Shown here: positions 21,761-33,822 of the stretch, in pieces
Layout: every line of letters starts with the position of its first letter
Position numbering within the stretch: the first letter of the stretch is position 1
NCBI GenBank assembly: GCA_018894105.1
Contig: CM032121.1
Span: forward strand, 1,923,507-1,987,506
Length of the DNA: 64,000 nt
Direction of reading: 5' to 3'
DNA from: Jacaranda mimosifolia
Taxonomy: Eukaryota > Streptophyta > Magnoliopsida > Lamiales > Bignoniaceae
Made by a program: the position numbers and the translations under genes
The notes under the pieces: generated by a model
Database searches by the model: none
Told to the model about the DNA's origin: nothing
What the model saw: only the letters and a program-made list of their open reading frames with translations

Positions 21761-22269
21761 TTCATCCTCTTCTTCCTCCTCTTCATCCCCTACTATGCTG
21801 AACCCTATTTCCTCCACTACCAATTGGAATAAAAAATTTCTTCATTTTCTTCGGCAACAATCCTCTACCCAAATGGAAAAGTAGGTTTACTTTTCAACAG
21901 TTCATGAGTGGTCCTTCAAGTTGTGGCCAAAGGGAAAAGAAAGATATGTAGGAGAATACTGTATATCATGGCCATTGGGGGAGATGGTGAAATGAAATGG
22001 CAATCGAAAAAGGAGACATGAATTAAAATGAGGAGGATTCTTTCAAACAGGGTTTATTCTGTCAAATGTGGGGACTAATTCTAATAACTAGGCCTTCTGC
22101 AATTTTCCATTTTCCCTTATTAAACTCCATTTTTCCCCACTTGAAATAATAATCTCGAGAAAAGAACCCTTTCATACAAAGAATCAAGTTTGAGAAAAAA
22201 ATTGCCTTTGCAATAGGTTCTTCCACAACATTATCAAGATTTTACAACCATCATATACACCATTTTCAT
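21761..22269. other. Unassigned, low coding signal
   Basis: Pyrimidine-rich in part (CTTCCTCCTCTTCATCC, about 21768-21790). No family recognised. Confidence 0.3.
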
Positions 22270-22530
22270 AATTCTACTTTTAGAATTGACAAGGCATTTG
22301 AGATGGTTCATGAGTTGTATATGAGGCCTTCAACATTGGGTGTTTGCCTACTTGAATATAATTATGAAAGGATTATTTAAGTGTAGCCAAATACAGATTG
22401 CCTTTAAGGTGTTCGATGAATTTTCTGAGTAAAATGTAAACATAATTTGAGGAACTTTTACCATAATACATGGGTGTGTGAATACGGTGGTGGATGAGGC
22501 TTACAACTTGTTGGAGGTAATGGAATGGTT
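22270..22530 (+). pseudogene. Possible pentatricopeptide-repeat (PPR) relic
   Basis: Reads RIDKAFEMVHELY (from about 22282) and VDEAYNLLEVME (about 22490-22524). Both resemble the second helix of PPR motifs (x-D-x-A-x-x-x-x-x-E/M). Frameshifts and stops lie between them. Evidence is limited to two short matches. Confidence 0.3.
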
Positions 22531-22574
22531 ATGGATGGCCTGGAGCTTAATGGAATTGTGATATGGATAACACA

Positions 22575-24084
22575 GGACTTGTTCTCCTACGTTTTGGAAA
22601 TTTTTTTTCCAATCCCTACAAAAATTTCAAAATGCATACACATTTCCCAATCCTTCTCCCAAAATACTATAATTTTTTACCTAAAAACCCCCTCACAATT
22701 CACCAAAAAAAACCCTACACCCTATAAAGTATACCTACTCCTTCATTTTCTCACTCCATTTTTCACATCACTCATTCGTTTATCATTATCTCATTAATAT
22801 ATATATATACATATATTTACATATATGAAAATGTTGAAATTTTACTACTTAAAAAATTATAAAACTTATATTTACAAATTTAATTAAAATAATCATCGAG
22901 AAAATTAATTAAATTTAATAAATAATTTATTTACTAAATAACATATTAAATTAATTAAATAATGTATTAGTTATATTTAATATTTAAAGCAATTAAATAT
23001 TATATTTATTCATTTAATAAATAATTTAAAATATTTTAATTTGATATAATAAATAAATTGATCTTTTCAAAAAATTAATCTTCATTAAATATTAATATTC
23101 ACATTTATTTAAAATTATTATAAAAAAATAAATATAGTGTGATATTTATTTAATAATCTATTAAGTTTAATAAATTAATATTAATACAATTAAAATAATT
23201 ATCAAGAAAATTAATAAACGGTAAGTAAAAATCTCAGTGATAGTCACTAAGTAATTTATTTATTAAATAATATATTAATTAAATAATGAGTTAAAGTAAA
23301 TAAATAAATAACTTATTAAATTAATTAAATTAATTTATTTAATTATTTAAATAACTTATTATGTATATATTAATTATGTTTCATATTTCAAGTATAATTG
23401 AATATTACACTTATTTGTTTAATAAATAATTTAAGATGATTTAGTTTCATAAAATATAAAATTATTTATTTTTTTAATTTGATGAATCATTATTAAGTCT
23501 AATATATATTTTATTTTATTTAAATAAATAACTAAGTTTTATTTATACATAAATTGTAAATAATAAATAGTTAAATAATTATATTTTAAGAATAAACAAC
23601 AATTAGTTTATAATTAATGTACAATAATTAAATTTTTTTGTATAAGCTGATATCAACAATTATGACATTAGCCAATTTTTTTAATTAATATATAATTATA
23701 AATTCATAAAAATATAAATTTTAAAATAAACCATCAATTGAATTAATTACATATCATTTTATTACAACAATATATCAATCATTACATATATACACACACA
23801 CATCATCTAACTATAATATACATACATATAATATATATATATATATTACATAAAAAAATCACTTTTACCTTACAAACCCAACAAAAAAACAACTAATTTG
23901 ACATCAATAGTAAAGTTTGTCTCCTCCCAAAATAGAAAGAAACAAATAATTCATTTTCAAATCATTTTTCATATTTTTCCCAAAACAAAAAGAAACACTT
24001 AGCACATTTTCCAAATTTTTTCCCAAAAACCCATTCCCCCAAAAACTTTTCTAAAAAATGACCAAAACATAAGAGAACAAGCCC
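22575..24084. mobile_element. 1.5 kb non-coding element with terminal inverted repeats
   Basis: The left end, GGACTTGTTCTCCTACGTTTTGG, matches the right end read inward, GGGCTTGTTCTCTTATGTTTTGG. The interior is about as AT-rich as DNA gets, with TTAATTAAAT runs and TATA tracts, and no open frame. The target duplication is not clear (ACA left, TTA right). The TTTTGGGA blocks next to the ends resemble the MITE at 8424-8893. Confidence 0.6.
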
Positions 24085-25757
24085 TTAACTTTCCAGCGGG
24101 GAGTACTTAGAGTGGAGGTCAATTTCTTTATATTTGAGAGTATTTTAGTCATTATATGTTTAATTGTACTATTAAGTGAGAGCTGAGGCAAGTGAGTTTT
24201 TTGAAAATCTAAGAGTTTATCAGGTAATTAATATTTTACATGGTGTTTTTAACTGGTTAGATGTTTCACATGGTGGTTATTTGCAATTTTTCTTGAAAAG
24301 TTAAGAGTGGAATATATTGGAGAAATTGTAATAGAGATTTTGATTTGATTTTAGATATGGAAAAATGATAAGGAGAGATAATGAGTTTCTTAAGTACATT
24401 GATGTGTTTTAGATATACTTCTTATAATTATTGATTTCATTGAATGTATGAAATATGTGAAAGGATAATTTGGTACATCTAAATATATATATATATATAT
24501 ATATATTACTATGAGAACTGCTTAAAAGTACATAAATTTTCAACTTTGTCCTCAATGTTAAAATTATTGTGTTAATTTTACAAAGTCTAAAGGGTAAATT
24601 TATAAAAATGCTTAAAAAACTTCCAGTGTATTGATAAAACGAACTTTCTTATTATAATAGTGTATATATAATAGTAAAGACTAGGGATCAAGTTCACAAA
24701 CTCTTTCAAATACCATTATGATTCTTTACAGTTGTAAAGAATGTGGACGTCTTAATTTGTATTTCATTTTCCACAAATATTTTTGATCTTATATCTCCGC
24801 TAGCAGCGTTATTGTTAGCATGAAAAATAATTGATCTCAAAAGTTCTCATTGTCCCCTTCTGTGTGTAAGAATCTGCATAGGGCATCAATATCTTTGGAA
24901 TGAGGGACTGAGATGGTTCTCAAGTACTAGAGCTCTCCCAACTCCCATGTGCGACTCGTACACACTGTTTAACTCCTACTGGCCATGTCTGTATGCTTCC
25001 AAATTAATTGGAACTTTGAAGTCTTCATGCTATGCTAAATTGCTCTAACTGACTGAAGACGCAATTTTTATTTTTATTTTTATTTTTTTAAATGGGAGTT
25101 GGAACACTTTGAGGGGCATCTAAGTTGGCCACATAAAATTGAAGATAAGAGAAGCTGAAAAAATCTATTCATTCCTGTCTTTTTGGTCTCTTTCAATTTG
25201 CCAGTGGTGAGGGCCAATCTTTGTGTTGCTCAGTGATGCAAAAGCCAATCTTTGTGTTGGTAAGTGATGCAAAAGCATCGTCCCCTTTTTAATTAGCCAT
25301 GTGAGGGTCTAATTGGACAGCACATATAGAGGAGACTAGCAAGCTTGGACGTCAAAATCAAAAACCAAAAAGCATCAGGCCCAGAAGATGAGAAGAATTT
25401 TCCAATCTCAAGGCTAACTTGTCTGTGGAAGCTTCAAAACATTTCATCACATCCAACCATTGGATAAAGCGGGCTGGGCCATAATGGAGGGAAAAAGAAA
25501 AGAAAAAAAAAAAAGGGTGGGGAAGGCAAAAGTAAGTCCTGTGGAAATACCCCAAATGACCCCTTGACATGTACTAAAGTTGCCTTGCGTCACATAATGA
25601 TGTGTTGCACCTGTAATCTTAGTATTGCATAGCTTGAAAAGGGTATTAATTTTTTTTTTTTTCCATCTAACTTGTATTTGTGTATTTATAATAAAGTAAG
25701 AAAAGTTGGGTAGAATAGGACGTCGTGCATCTAAGTATAGGACTCTGGATGTAGAAT
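24085..25757. other. Intergenic, with a 31-bp tandem duplication
   Basis: An (AT)n tract lies at about 24485-24507. The segment 25213-25243 is repeated at once at 25244-25274 with two changes. An A-rich/G-rich patch is at about 25490-25520. No gene is supported. Confidence 0.45.
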
Positions 25758-26450
25758 TAGACCTAGCAAATGGGTACCTGTGGGTAATCCAAGAGCAAGT
25801 AAGAATGTATAGGATAAATTTACTCGCGGATAAAATTATTCATTTTTTATTGAGTATGAGATAGTGGACACATTACCAATAATTATGGGTAATGGGTTAC
25901 CCACGAGTGCCCGTTCTAATTTTATATATATATATATATTTAAAGAAAAATTAGTATTTAAAATTTACATAATATTATTTAAACGCCACCTAAATAAAAT
26001 TAATAAAAGAGGCTACAAATTTTAAATATTATATTGAACAAAGATTTTAAAGCATGTCAAATGTTTTAGTTTGAAAACTACAACTTAAATATTTAAAGAT
26101 ATATTAAATTTAAGTTATATTATATTTCAAAGTTTAGATTTAAATTTCATTATATGTCAAGTTTTTTGAACTAAAAATTTAAACATCACTTAAATATTGT
26201 TGATATCATTAACAAAAAAAGTGTTACACCAAATAGTTGCAAAAATTAGAGAAAAATTAAAAATTAAAATATAAATAATTATTCATGGGTTATCTGTGGG
26301 TATCCGCGAGTTTGGTCAAAAAATTACGGGTAATTGACAATGGGTAAAATTATCTATATTTTATTGGGTATAGAAAATGAGGCTCATTACTTATATTTTT
26401 TTGAATACCCATGAATACTCGTGAATTTGGGTAATTTTTTGCCGGATCTA
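25758..26450. mobile_element. hAT-like MITE, copy A
   Basis: The ends read TAGACCTAGCAAATGGGTACC and, inward from the right, TAGATCCGGCAAAAAATTACCC. The 8-bp flanks tgtagaat (25750-25757) and tgtggaac (26451-26458) match at 6 of 8. This fits hAT (8-bp duplication, TAG...GGCAAA ends). The same family is at 59549-60216. Confidence 0.75.
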
Positions 26451-26458
26451 TGTGGAAC

Positions 26459-26863
26459 GACGCATCCATGGGGAAGAGCAACTACAATTAGGATGCTTAT
26501 CAACTTCACCTAAGAGCCTGCAACTTGATGTGCCAGCATTAATTTTATGTACTCCCTCTACCACTACTGTACCACACTTATGGGTTCAATTTGATCCCAC
26601 ATAAGTGTTAAGAGGAAATAATAATTTTGAGACAAACGGAGTAGTAACAACTTTTAACTATCTAAGCCGTTAGTACCATCATGCTAATGAGTACATGCCC
26701 TTTAGGCTGTTCTACCTTTTTTTTTCCCTTCTAATTTTTGACCTCATTGCCAATCAGCTATTAGTAATTGTACCTGCAGATGAATGGCTGGATAGATAGA
26801 ATCCTCCCTATATATTTTCCTATATATCTGAGAATCTATCATCTGAAAGAAGAAAGAGTAGAG
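26459..26863 (+). promoter_or_regulatory. Promoter and leader of the proline-rich LRR gene
   Basis: TATATATT at 26809-26816 is a plausible TATA box, putting the transcription start near 26840 and the leader at about 25 nt. An in-frame ATG at 26780 lies upstream of this TATA box, which favours the ATG at 26864. The rest is unassigned. Confidence 0.4.
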
Positions 26864-28435
26864 ATGGAGAGTAGAAGAGCTGTAGGCATTGCTTTCTCAT
26901 TGAGTACTCCACTTCTAATCTTTTTCATCTCATATTCAGTATTTTACCAAGCCCATGCCCTAACTTCAAACAGCATATACTCTAGACAGGCACTGGAAAT
27001 TATAATTGGGGGAGGAGCCTCTCCCCAGTACAGCCCTCCTGATTACTCTCCCTCACCAGAACCGCCAGAATGCCCTCCTCCACCACCACCGCCACTACCA
27101 CCTCCTCCCCCGCCTCCACCACCACCGCCACCTCCACCTCCTCCCCCGCCTCCACCACCACCGCCACCGCCACCTCCACCTCCTCCCCCGCCTCCATCAC
27201 CACCGCCACCGCCACCACCACTACCTCCCCCGCCTCCACCACCACCACCACCACCACCACCACCGCCACCGCCACCGCCACCTCTATCTTCTCTTCCACC
27301 CGAGCTCCAAATGGCCATCAAAGTCATCAAGAGATTTAAAAAAACAATAATATACGATCCCTTTAACATTACCAAAACCTGGAATGGCAAAATATGTATA
27401 GACAAGTCCAAATACAAGGGCTTCATCTGTGATACCACGATTCAAGACAAGAAGCTTAGAGTTGCTCTTGTCAACTTCAATGGTTTCAATTTCAACAACA
27501 AACCAGGCAAACCACTGGAGCTGAAGAATTTCCTTGACGGGCTCAAAGACCTAATTGTCTTCCATTCGAACTCCAACAACTTCACAGGTGAGGTTCCATT
27601 CGGGATCTCCAAGGTCTCGTCTCTGTTTGAGCTCGACTTGAGCAACAATGAGCTAAAAGGAGAGTTCCCAAAAGCAGTTTTAACTGCTACCAATCTTACA
27701 TTCTTGGATCTCAGGTTCAACAAACTGACAGGGAAACTTCCACCCCAGGTATTCACACTAGACCTTGATGTTCTATATCTTAACGACAATCAGTTTATGG
27801 GAAACATACCAGACAACCTCGGAAAAACCCCTGTTCTCTATCTGACCTTAGCCAACAACAAATTCACCGGCCCCATTCCTAAAAGCATAGGTCAAGCATC
27901 GAACACATTGCTGGAAGCCCTTTTGCTTCACAACCAGCTCTCAGGGTGCCTCCCATACGAGATAGGCTTGCTGAAAAAGGCCACGCTTTTCGACGTCAGC
28001 GTGAACAGTCTGACGGGCCCAATACCCCACTCTTTTGGGTGCCTACAAAGTATGCGTTTCTTGAACGTATCTTACAATCAGTTGTACGGGACAGTGCCGG
28101 AATCCTTGTGCAGGCTCGGAACCCTCGAACAGCTAACCTTGAAGTTCAATTACTTCACACAGGTTGGGCCAAAATGCCGAAAACTGATCGGGAGCAAGAA
28201 GCTTGATGTTAGCATGAACTGCATTTTGGATCTTCCATCTCAGAGAACCCCGGCAGAATGTAACGCTTTCTTCTTGAAGCAGCAGTCTTGCCCGGACCCA
28301 AAATCACTCAATCTTATACCTTGCAAGATTGGTGGTTCTGCTTCACCGGAAGAATCTGCCATGGACGGGAAACTGATGGCTCCACCACGTACTTACGCCG
28401 CTCTACAGAAGCACCGGCTGTCCGGCCCGCCCTAG
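26864..28435 (+). CDS. Secreted proline-rich / leucine-rich repeat protein (At4g06744-like, LRX-related)
   Basis: Single exon, 523 residues. Residues 1-32 form a signal peptide (MESRRAVGIAFSLS and a hydrophobic core ending about QAHA). Then comes a short SP-rich stretch (YSPPDYSPSPEPPE), and from about residue 71 to 142 an almost pure proline tract (27076-27290). After it is an LRR N-cap region with two cysteines (ICIDKSKYKGFIC) and about nine to ten plant-type LRRs (LxxLxLxxNxLxGxxP). A CPDP-type C-cap with paired cysteines follows, and then a short tail. This is the layout of cell-wall LRR proteins of the At4g06744/LRX-like group, except that the proline tract precedes the LRRs and lacks the SPPPP extensin pattern. 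It probably acts in the wall. An upstream ATG at 26780 would add 28 non-signal-like residues. Confidence 0.88.
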   Translation: MESRRAVGIAFSLSTPLLIFFISYSVFYQAHALTSNSIYSRQALEIIIGGGASPQYSPPDYSPSPEPPECPPPPPPPLPPPPPPPPPPPPPPPPPPPPPPPPPPPPPPPPPSPPPPPPPLPPPPPPPPPPPPPPPPPPPPLSSLPPELQMAIKVIKRFKKTIIYDPFNITKTWNGKICIDKSKYKGFICDTTIQDKKLRVALVNFNGFNFNNKPGKPLELKNFLDGLKDLIVFHSNSNNFTGEVPFGISKVSSLFELDLSNNELKGEFPKAVLTATNLTFLDLRFNKLTGKLPPQVFTLDLDVLYLNDNQFMGNIPDNLGKTPVLYLTLANNKFTGPIPKSIGQASNTLLEALLLHNQLSGCLPYEIGLLKKATLFDVSVNSLTGPIPHSFGCLQSMRFLNVSYNQLYGTVPESLCRLGTLEQLTLKFNYFTQVGPKCRKLIGSKKLDVSMNCILDLPSQRTPAECNAFFLKQQSCPDPKSLNLIPCKIGGSASPEESAMDGKLMAPPRTYAALQKHRLSGPP

Positions 28436-28780
28436 TCAAGGGCCCTCATATTGAGGCGGGGAAGATTCATGATCTGGAAAGTACTTGAAAAAGTCTATAC
28501 TATTATAGTATCTTTCAGGGTTGAATAACTATTGCAGCTTCATTTAGCACGAGGACGATGTATAGCTGAGCAGCAATTGTACTTTGAAGTGAAGCTTTAA
28601 GCAATGTATCAATTAGTCCATGTAATTTGTGGGAACATGTTTTATTAAACAAGATAATTGGTAAAAGTCTTAGTTGTCATGTGTCGGGTGGAGTCCATTA
28701 GGAGAGAACCCTATTCCCTTTTAGATAATTCAAAATTTTGATATTTAAGTATTCTCTCCCTCGATTTAATAAAAGAGCTT
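28436..28780. other. 3' UTR and downstream spacer of the LRR gene
   Basis: AT-rich. A possible polyadenylation region is near 28640-28660. No further gene. Confidence 0.4.
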
Positions 28781-30180
28781 TAATACTAAGTCCCTTTTGC
28801 TTTTATTCTTTATTCCTATACTCTTTGAATATTTCAAAGGCTTCTGACTTCTACTTCATAGGATACACGTGTCCAAATCGAGTGTGATCATCAGTGAAGG
28901 TAATGAAGTAAGAATGGTCTCTTCTATCACTAACTCTTAATAAGCCACGTATATCTATATGGATCAAATCCAAAGGATTTGTGGTTTACTGTAATTACCC
29001 TACAAAAAGAGTCTTGGTTATTTTTCCCTTCAAACAAAATTCACAAGTAGAAAGATCCTCAATGCCACTAACATTTAATGCTTTGATAGCTTCTATTTTG
29101 CTCATCCTATTTTTAGAGAAATGCCCAAGTCTTGCGTGCCACAAGATGGCATCTTCTTGGTTATCTAATTTTTCTTTTACTTGACTGAATGTGCCTCAGT
29201 GATGTTTGAAAATCCAAAAATGTATAATCCTTTGTTAAGTGTGCTATGGGCAACTAAAAATCTCATTCTTTAATGCCTCCAATCTCCCATTTGATGCAGA
29301 AGGATCAAATCCTTCGCTATCAAAAATGAGAATTGACATAATGTTCACAGCTATATATGGTACATAATAACAAGGGTTTAATACAAGTATAGAGTTTCCT
29401 AAGTCTAACATATAATATGCCTTCGACTTTGGCCACAACTCTTGCTCATTTGCGTAGGCGGTGGATCATATCCCCATCACTTAGTTTTATTCTTATTTCT
29501 ATTCTTGGTAAAAAAATTACAAAGATAAGAACCACATGCGATATCATATATCGATGAGAAAGAATTTATCCTTAAACACACTTCAATAAAATACATACCC
29601 TTCTCAAGTGCTACAAGGTATTTCTTGCAATACTGCTTCTGACAGCTTTTCTTGCCAAAGTAGAAACAAGTAATATCGACTATATCCTCTATGATCTTCT
29701 TAACTCCTTTGGATGTCTTTAATAGTTGCCTTCCCATAGAGGAAAAACTTTTCTTCTTTTTACCTCGCCTTCTAGGACCCCTAAGGCTCATAGACTTGGA
29801 GGAGGAAGCAAGAATTAATGGTATGCTCTTTCCATGATAGTCTCCATTTAGATCAACACTTTGATTAATAAAACTCAGTGAGGATGTGAGGATCAAATCC
29901 TCATGGAAATCATTGTCCATCACTACGTCTAAGTTGAAAAGTTGAACCCTTGTGCATTATTTTCTTCTAATATTCTAAACATAGAACCTATGGAGAATTG
30001 ATCAGCTTAGATATGTTTCCACAATGCATGCTACAAGCTGTAGTGAAGACAAAGAAAGAGAAATCAACAAGTGAAATCGAAAATCCCATAACTTTCCCAG
30101 TGATTGGCAATACAAAAGTTTAACATATATTTGATCAGTATAATTTTGATGAGTGCACATCAAAGTATGAAGGTAATATG
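28781..30180 (-). mobile_element. Decayed Copia polyprotein fragment (gag knuckle, protease, integrase start)
   Basis: The minus strand shows a broken zinc knuckle (CFYFGKKSCQKQYC, second cysteine lost, about 29640-29680), a protease-like YDIACGSYLCNFF (about 29510-29550), and an integrase N-terminus readable as GHISKNRISKIEAIKALN and FTDDHTRFGHVYP between about 28830 and 29130. Many stops. Parts of it recur at 21575-21760 and, more distantly, at 38870-39500. Confidence 0.7.
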
Positions 30181-30960
30181 ACAATTTTGAAAAAAGAGTT
30201 TTCCAAAGATGAGGTCGTAAAGGGAATTGAACATTAAGAATAAAGACATAGTATCAAAGTTATTAAGGAGCAGACAATTATTTCGCTCTTGGCCTATTTT
30301 GGGATATAGGAAATAGAAGGACCGTATTTGCATGGCACGCATAGAGCTAGAATAGTTCTCCAAAAGCATTTATTTCGGCCAACTATTTAGGTTTCATCAG
30401 ATTGAGGTTGGACATCGATTATAGAGATTGAGTACTCTTCAATTAATGGAGATTAATTAATTTGAGTCAATTAGTTTAAAAGAGTTTAAACTAAATAGAA
30501 TGTTTAATATTCCATAGTCACAAAGAGGTATGACTCCATGTCCAATGAAGGGTAGAACCTAATGGTTCACACACAAAAGTCAATTGCATATCCTAGGCTA
30601 TGAAGGAAATTTTTTTAAGATTTAGAAATATTCTCTCATGACTGACTTAGAGGTGACTGATTGACACAAATATTGTGGTCATTTGTGGCTTGATCAATTT
30701 AATTACTAAATTGATCTAATTAATGTTAGGAGTTAAATTAAGATCAATAACTAAGGAGTTAATTATTTGGTGCCACATGACTATCAATTAGTCAAATTAA
30801 CTTAAAGGGTTAAGTTAGCAATTGCTAGCAAGAAGAGTTTAGCTAATTGACTTAATGTGTTAAGTCAAGGTGATTGATTAAATTAAAGAAGTTTAATTTA
30901 ATTAAAATGGAGAATTAATTTTGGAGGAAAAATTCAAATGAAATGTTCTTTCATAGGGCA
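30181..30960. repeat. LTR-like repeat, part B
   Basis: Strongly similar to 40880-41480 (GGTCGTAAAGG..., GGACATCGATTATAGAGATT, CTCTTCAATTAATG...). In the copy at 40188 it directly follows part A; here part A comes after it (31070), so the copies have been rearranged. Confidence 0.6.
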
Positions 30961-31069
30961 TAGGAATTTATTTGGATGACATTTCATTAGCTGAAATGAA
31001 GATTCCAAATAAAATTCAAAGTGCACTCATAATTCACATTTATGCCTACTTGCAATACAAATAGGCGAT

Positions 31070-31900
31070 CCGTTGGAATAGTGCCGCACAAGCCAATTAG
31101 ATTGGCTTTGTAAACTATTTCCTTGTAAGGCAATTGTGATTGAATAACATTATTTATATGACTATCTTCATCTTATGCTCATTAGTGTTTCACTGGCATT
31201 TGGTTGAAGTCCTTAGATCACACAAGACTATGGGACTTAGTCATGCACTGAGTAGGGATCATGGAATAAGTTTTACACGATCGTGATCTTAAATCTTTCA
31301 AGTCATATGATCTTAAGAGACATGGCATCTAAAATCCGGATAAACTTGCACTAACGATGCATAAATCCAAGAGTTGGATATTACTCCATTCCATGAGTAA
31401 TCCAATATGAGATATGGACGCATGTTAGTCTGTGCTTGTTAGAAACAAGGCACTGAAGGCCTACCTGGAGAATCTACTAGATAGCCAAAGTGGCAAGTTG
31501 GTAGTGGCAAGTTCTCCAGCTTACGCTAGTGCATATTATTAGTCATTTGACCTGAGGATCCATGGTAATCTTGTTTCTATGTCCTCATGCTTTGACTCGT
31601 CCCTGGTCACCTAGCGAGCCATTCAAGTGCTGATTAGGCATGAGCTACTTAGATATGGAGATTTGTGAGATCTAAGATAGGATCTAATTCTTCATCGTTG
31701 TAAACGACAAGTGCATCTCTTATGTATTCTATAATCATCGATTTCGAGAAATCCTTGCGCAAGGTAGTATGACAATTTGGAAAAGAAATTTTTCAAAAAT
31801 GGGGTCATATAGAGGAATCAAACATTTGAATAGAGACATAGAATCGAAACTATTAGGGAACTGAAAAATATCTTGCCCTAGGCCTTTAATATTGATTTTA
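31070..31900. repeat. LTR-like repeat, part A
   Basis: Opens TTGGAATAGTGCC and is alignable over about 800 bp with 40188-40990, and over about 340 bp with 38001-38340. Shared landmarks include ACACGATCGTGATCTTAAAT, CCATTCCATGAGTAATCC and TGACCTGAGGATCCAT. No coding. It is probably the LTR of the Copia relic family around it, but no target duplication was found. Confidence 0.6.
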
Positions 31901-33822
31901 TTTGTTTTAAGTTGTTGAAAAGGGTTGTATGAAATTGGGGTTTGCATGCCTTTTAATTTCTATCTTATAAATGTTATGAGAGTAGAACCACTAGGAGTGA
32001 GGGTTTCTTTCTCATTTAAATGTTACAAGAAGCAAAGAAGACTTATGGAGGCATGGAGACCCAAGAAGACCCATGAATGTATGGAATACATTCATATAAT
32101 AGTTAGATTTAATCAACCTACTTAAAATCAACTAGGTGGTACACTTATAGCTCTAAGTGTACCACTTGGTTAGGCTCATGGTTATCCCACCTTAGGAGTA
32201 TGCTAGGTGCATTTACTCATTTATACTTTCCATATCCTATTGATGTATGATATGCATGTTTAGGATATAGAAAACCTAAATAAGAAGATAAAAATGATGA
32301 GGTCTTTGTAGGCTAGAAAATCCCTCCACTTAGAATATTTAAGTGCTTTTCAAATATTAAGTCAAAATGGACACAAATTAAAATGAGTTTTTAATTAATC
32401 CATGCCTTCCACAAGTAGTATATGGCATGATGGTGCTACTGTCTTTGTGTGATATTCATCTGGTCACAGGGGTCATACTTAGGTGGAAAGTTGTGATCAT
32501 ATACTTAGCATATGATGCACATTTGATTTGAGAATTCCCATGCATTGTACACTCAGTCACGGGGATGTTGTGGCACCGTCTTGAATCAAAGTTTGATTGG
32601 TAGGTTCAACTTAAACACTAAGTAATATAGAGGCCATCTATTAGGGGATCTACATGAAATGATAAGGTGAAATATATCAAAAGTTGCATAGAGATGCAAT
32701 TAGCAAAAGTTGCTTACCAATTGCTAGTGGAAACTTCTAGTAGGAAAGCTAGGTACTTTATCTTTATGTGAAGGTTCTATGTTTAGAATCGTATATTTTG
32801 GAGTGGTGAAATTGAAAATATTTGTTGTAGTACTTCATATTTTGGACAGTGTCTATATCCTAAGGATATAAAAGAATCTATTTTTATTGAGCTAGTTGGA
32901 TCTTGAGGGCTATGAATATTCTATTGGAAGGTGATCCTAAAAATTGCACATGGTAGAATGATACCGATTAAAGGAAAAAAGTATGATAATGTATGCCCTC
33001 TGGCAACCTCAAGGGATAATTGGAAATGAAACTTGCCAAAGGACTTCCAAATTATAGATAGGTGTAAGAGAATTCCTCTTAGATGAGAGGATGGATCGAT
33101 GTTATCCCTCTCTCGAGTCAACTTGTGGTATTGATTGAGTTGCACATGTGCATTGACCAATATGAGTTAGTTGGTGTTGGTATTTTCCTAATTCGGCATG
33201 GCAAGTTTGAAGGCCAATGAAAAATAATATTTTGGCTCGTGGTGGAGTTATGAACAATTGATGAAAAGAGGAACCTCATGAAAATGGCAATTTTTGAGAT
33301 TTGACTCAATTATTTAGAGAATAAATATGACTATAACACTTAGTTTTCAAGGATTTAATCTTATCAACTTTTGTATTGTAAAATTAGCCCTTTAAAAAAA
33401 AATTACTCAAGATATACTTGCAGAACCTATGATACTTGTGAAATAGTTATTTTGAGTTACAAGTGAGACAATACAAAGAGATTGAGAGAATATTCCTTTG
33501 GTAGTTTTAGGGTAGTTGTACAAGATACTTTTCTCTTGGATTTTGATATATCAAATTCAAGAATTATCTTATGTGAATAAAGTTCTCTCATAGTAGGGAA
33601 AAAAGGAAAAGGAAAACTCTCATAAACATAGATGGGTTTTCCTAGACCACATACACCTGTGTGTGTGTTATTTTCTATCTATCAAGAATTATTTTTGTCA
33701 TTAAATCTATAAGTATGATTTGTTAATAGTTAATAAATCAAATTGCATCCATTATATGCCTAACAACTACTTTTCTCAATCAAATTAAATATAATGCAAT
33801 TAATGATAAAAATCACATATCC
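31901..33822. other. Retroelement-derived debris, mostly unassigned
   Basis: No intact domain. The interval 32400-32640 has LTR-like character (TTAGCATATGATGCACATTT and nearby). Short open frames show no family resemblance. Confidence 0.35.

Noticed and set aside
27000..27438. Long minus-strand frames of Gly- or Val-rich type opposite the LRR gene
   Set aside because: They are the reverse reading of the CCN proline tract; the plus-strand gene has signal peptide and LRRs and explains the sequence.
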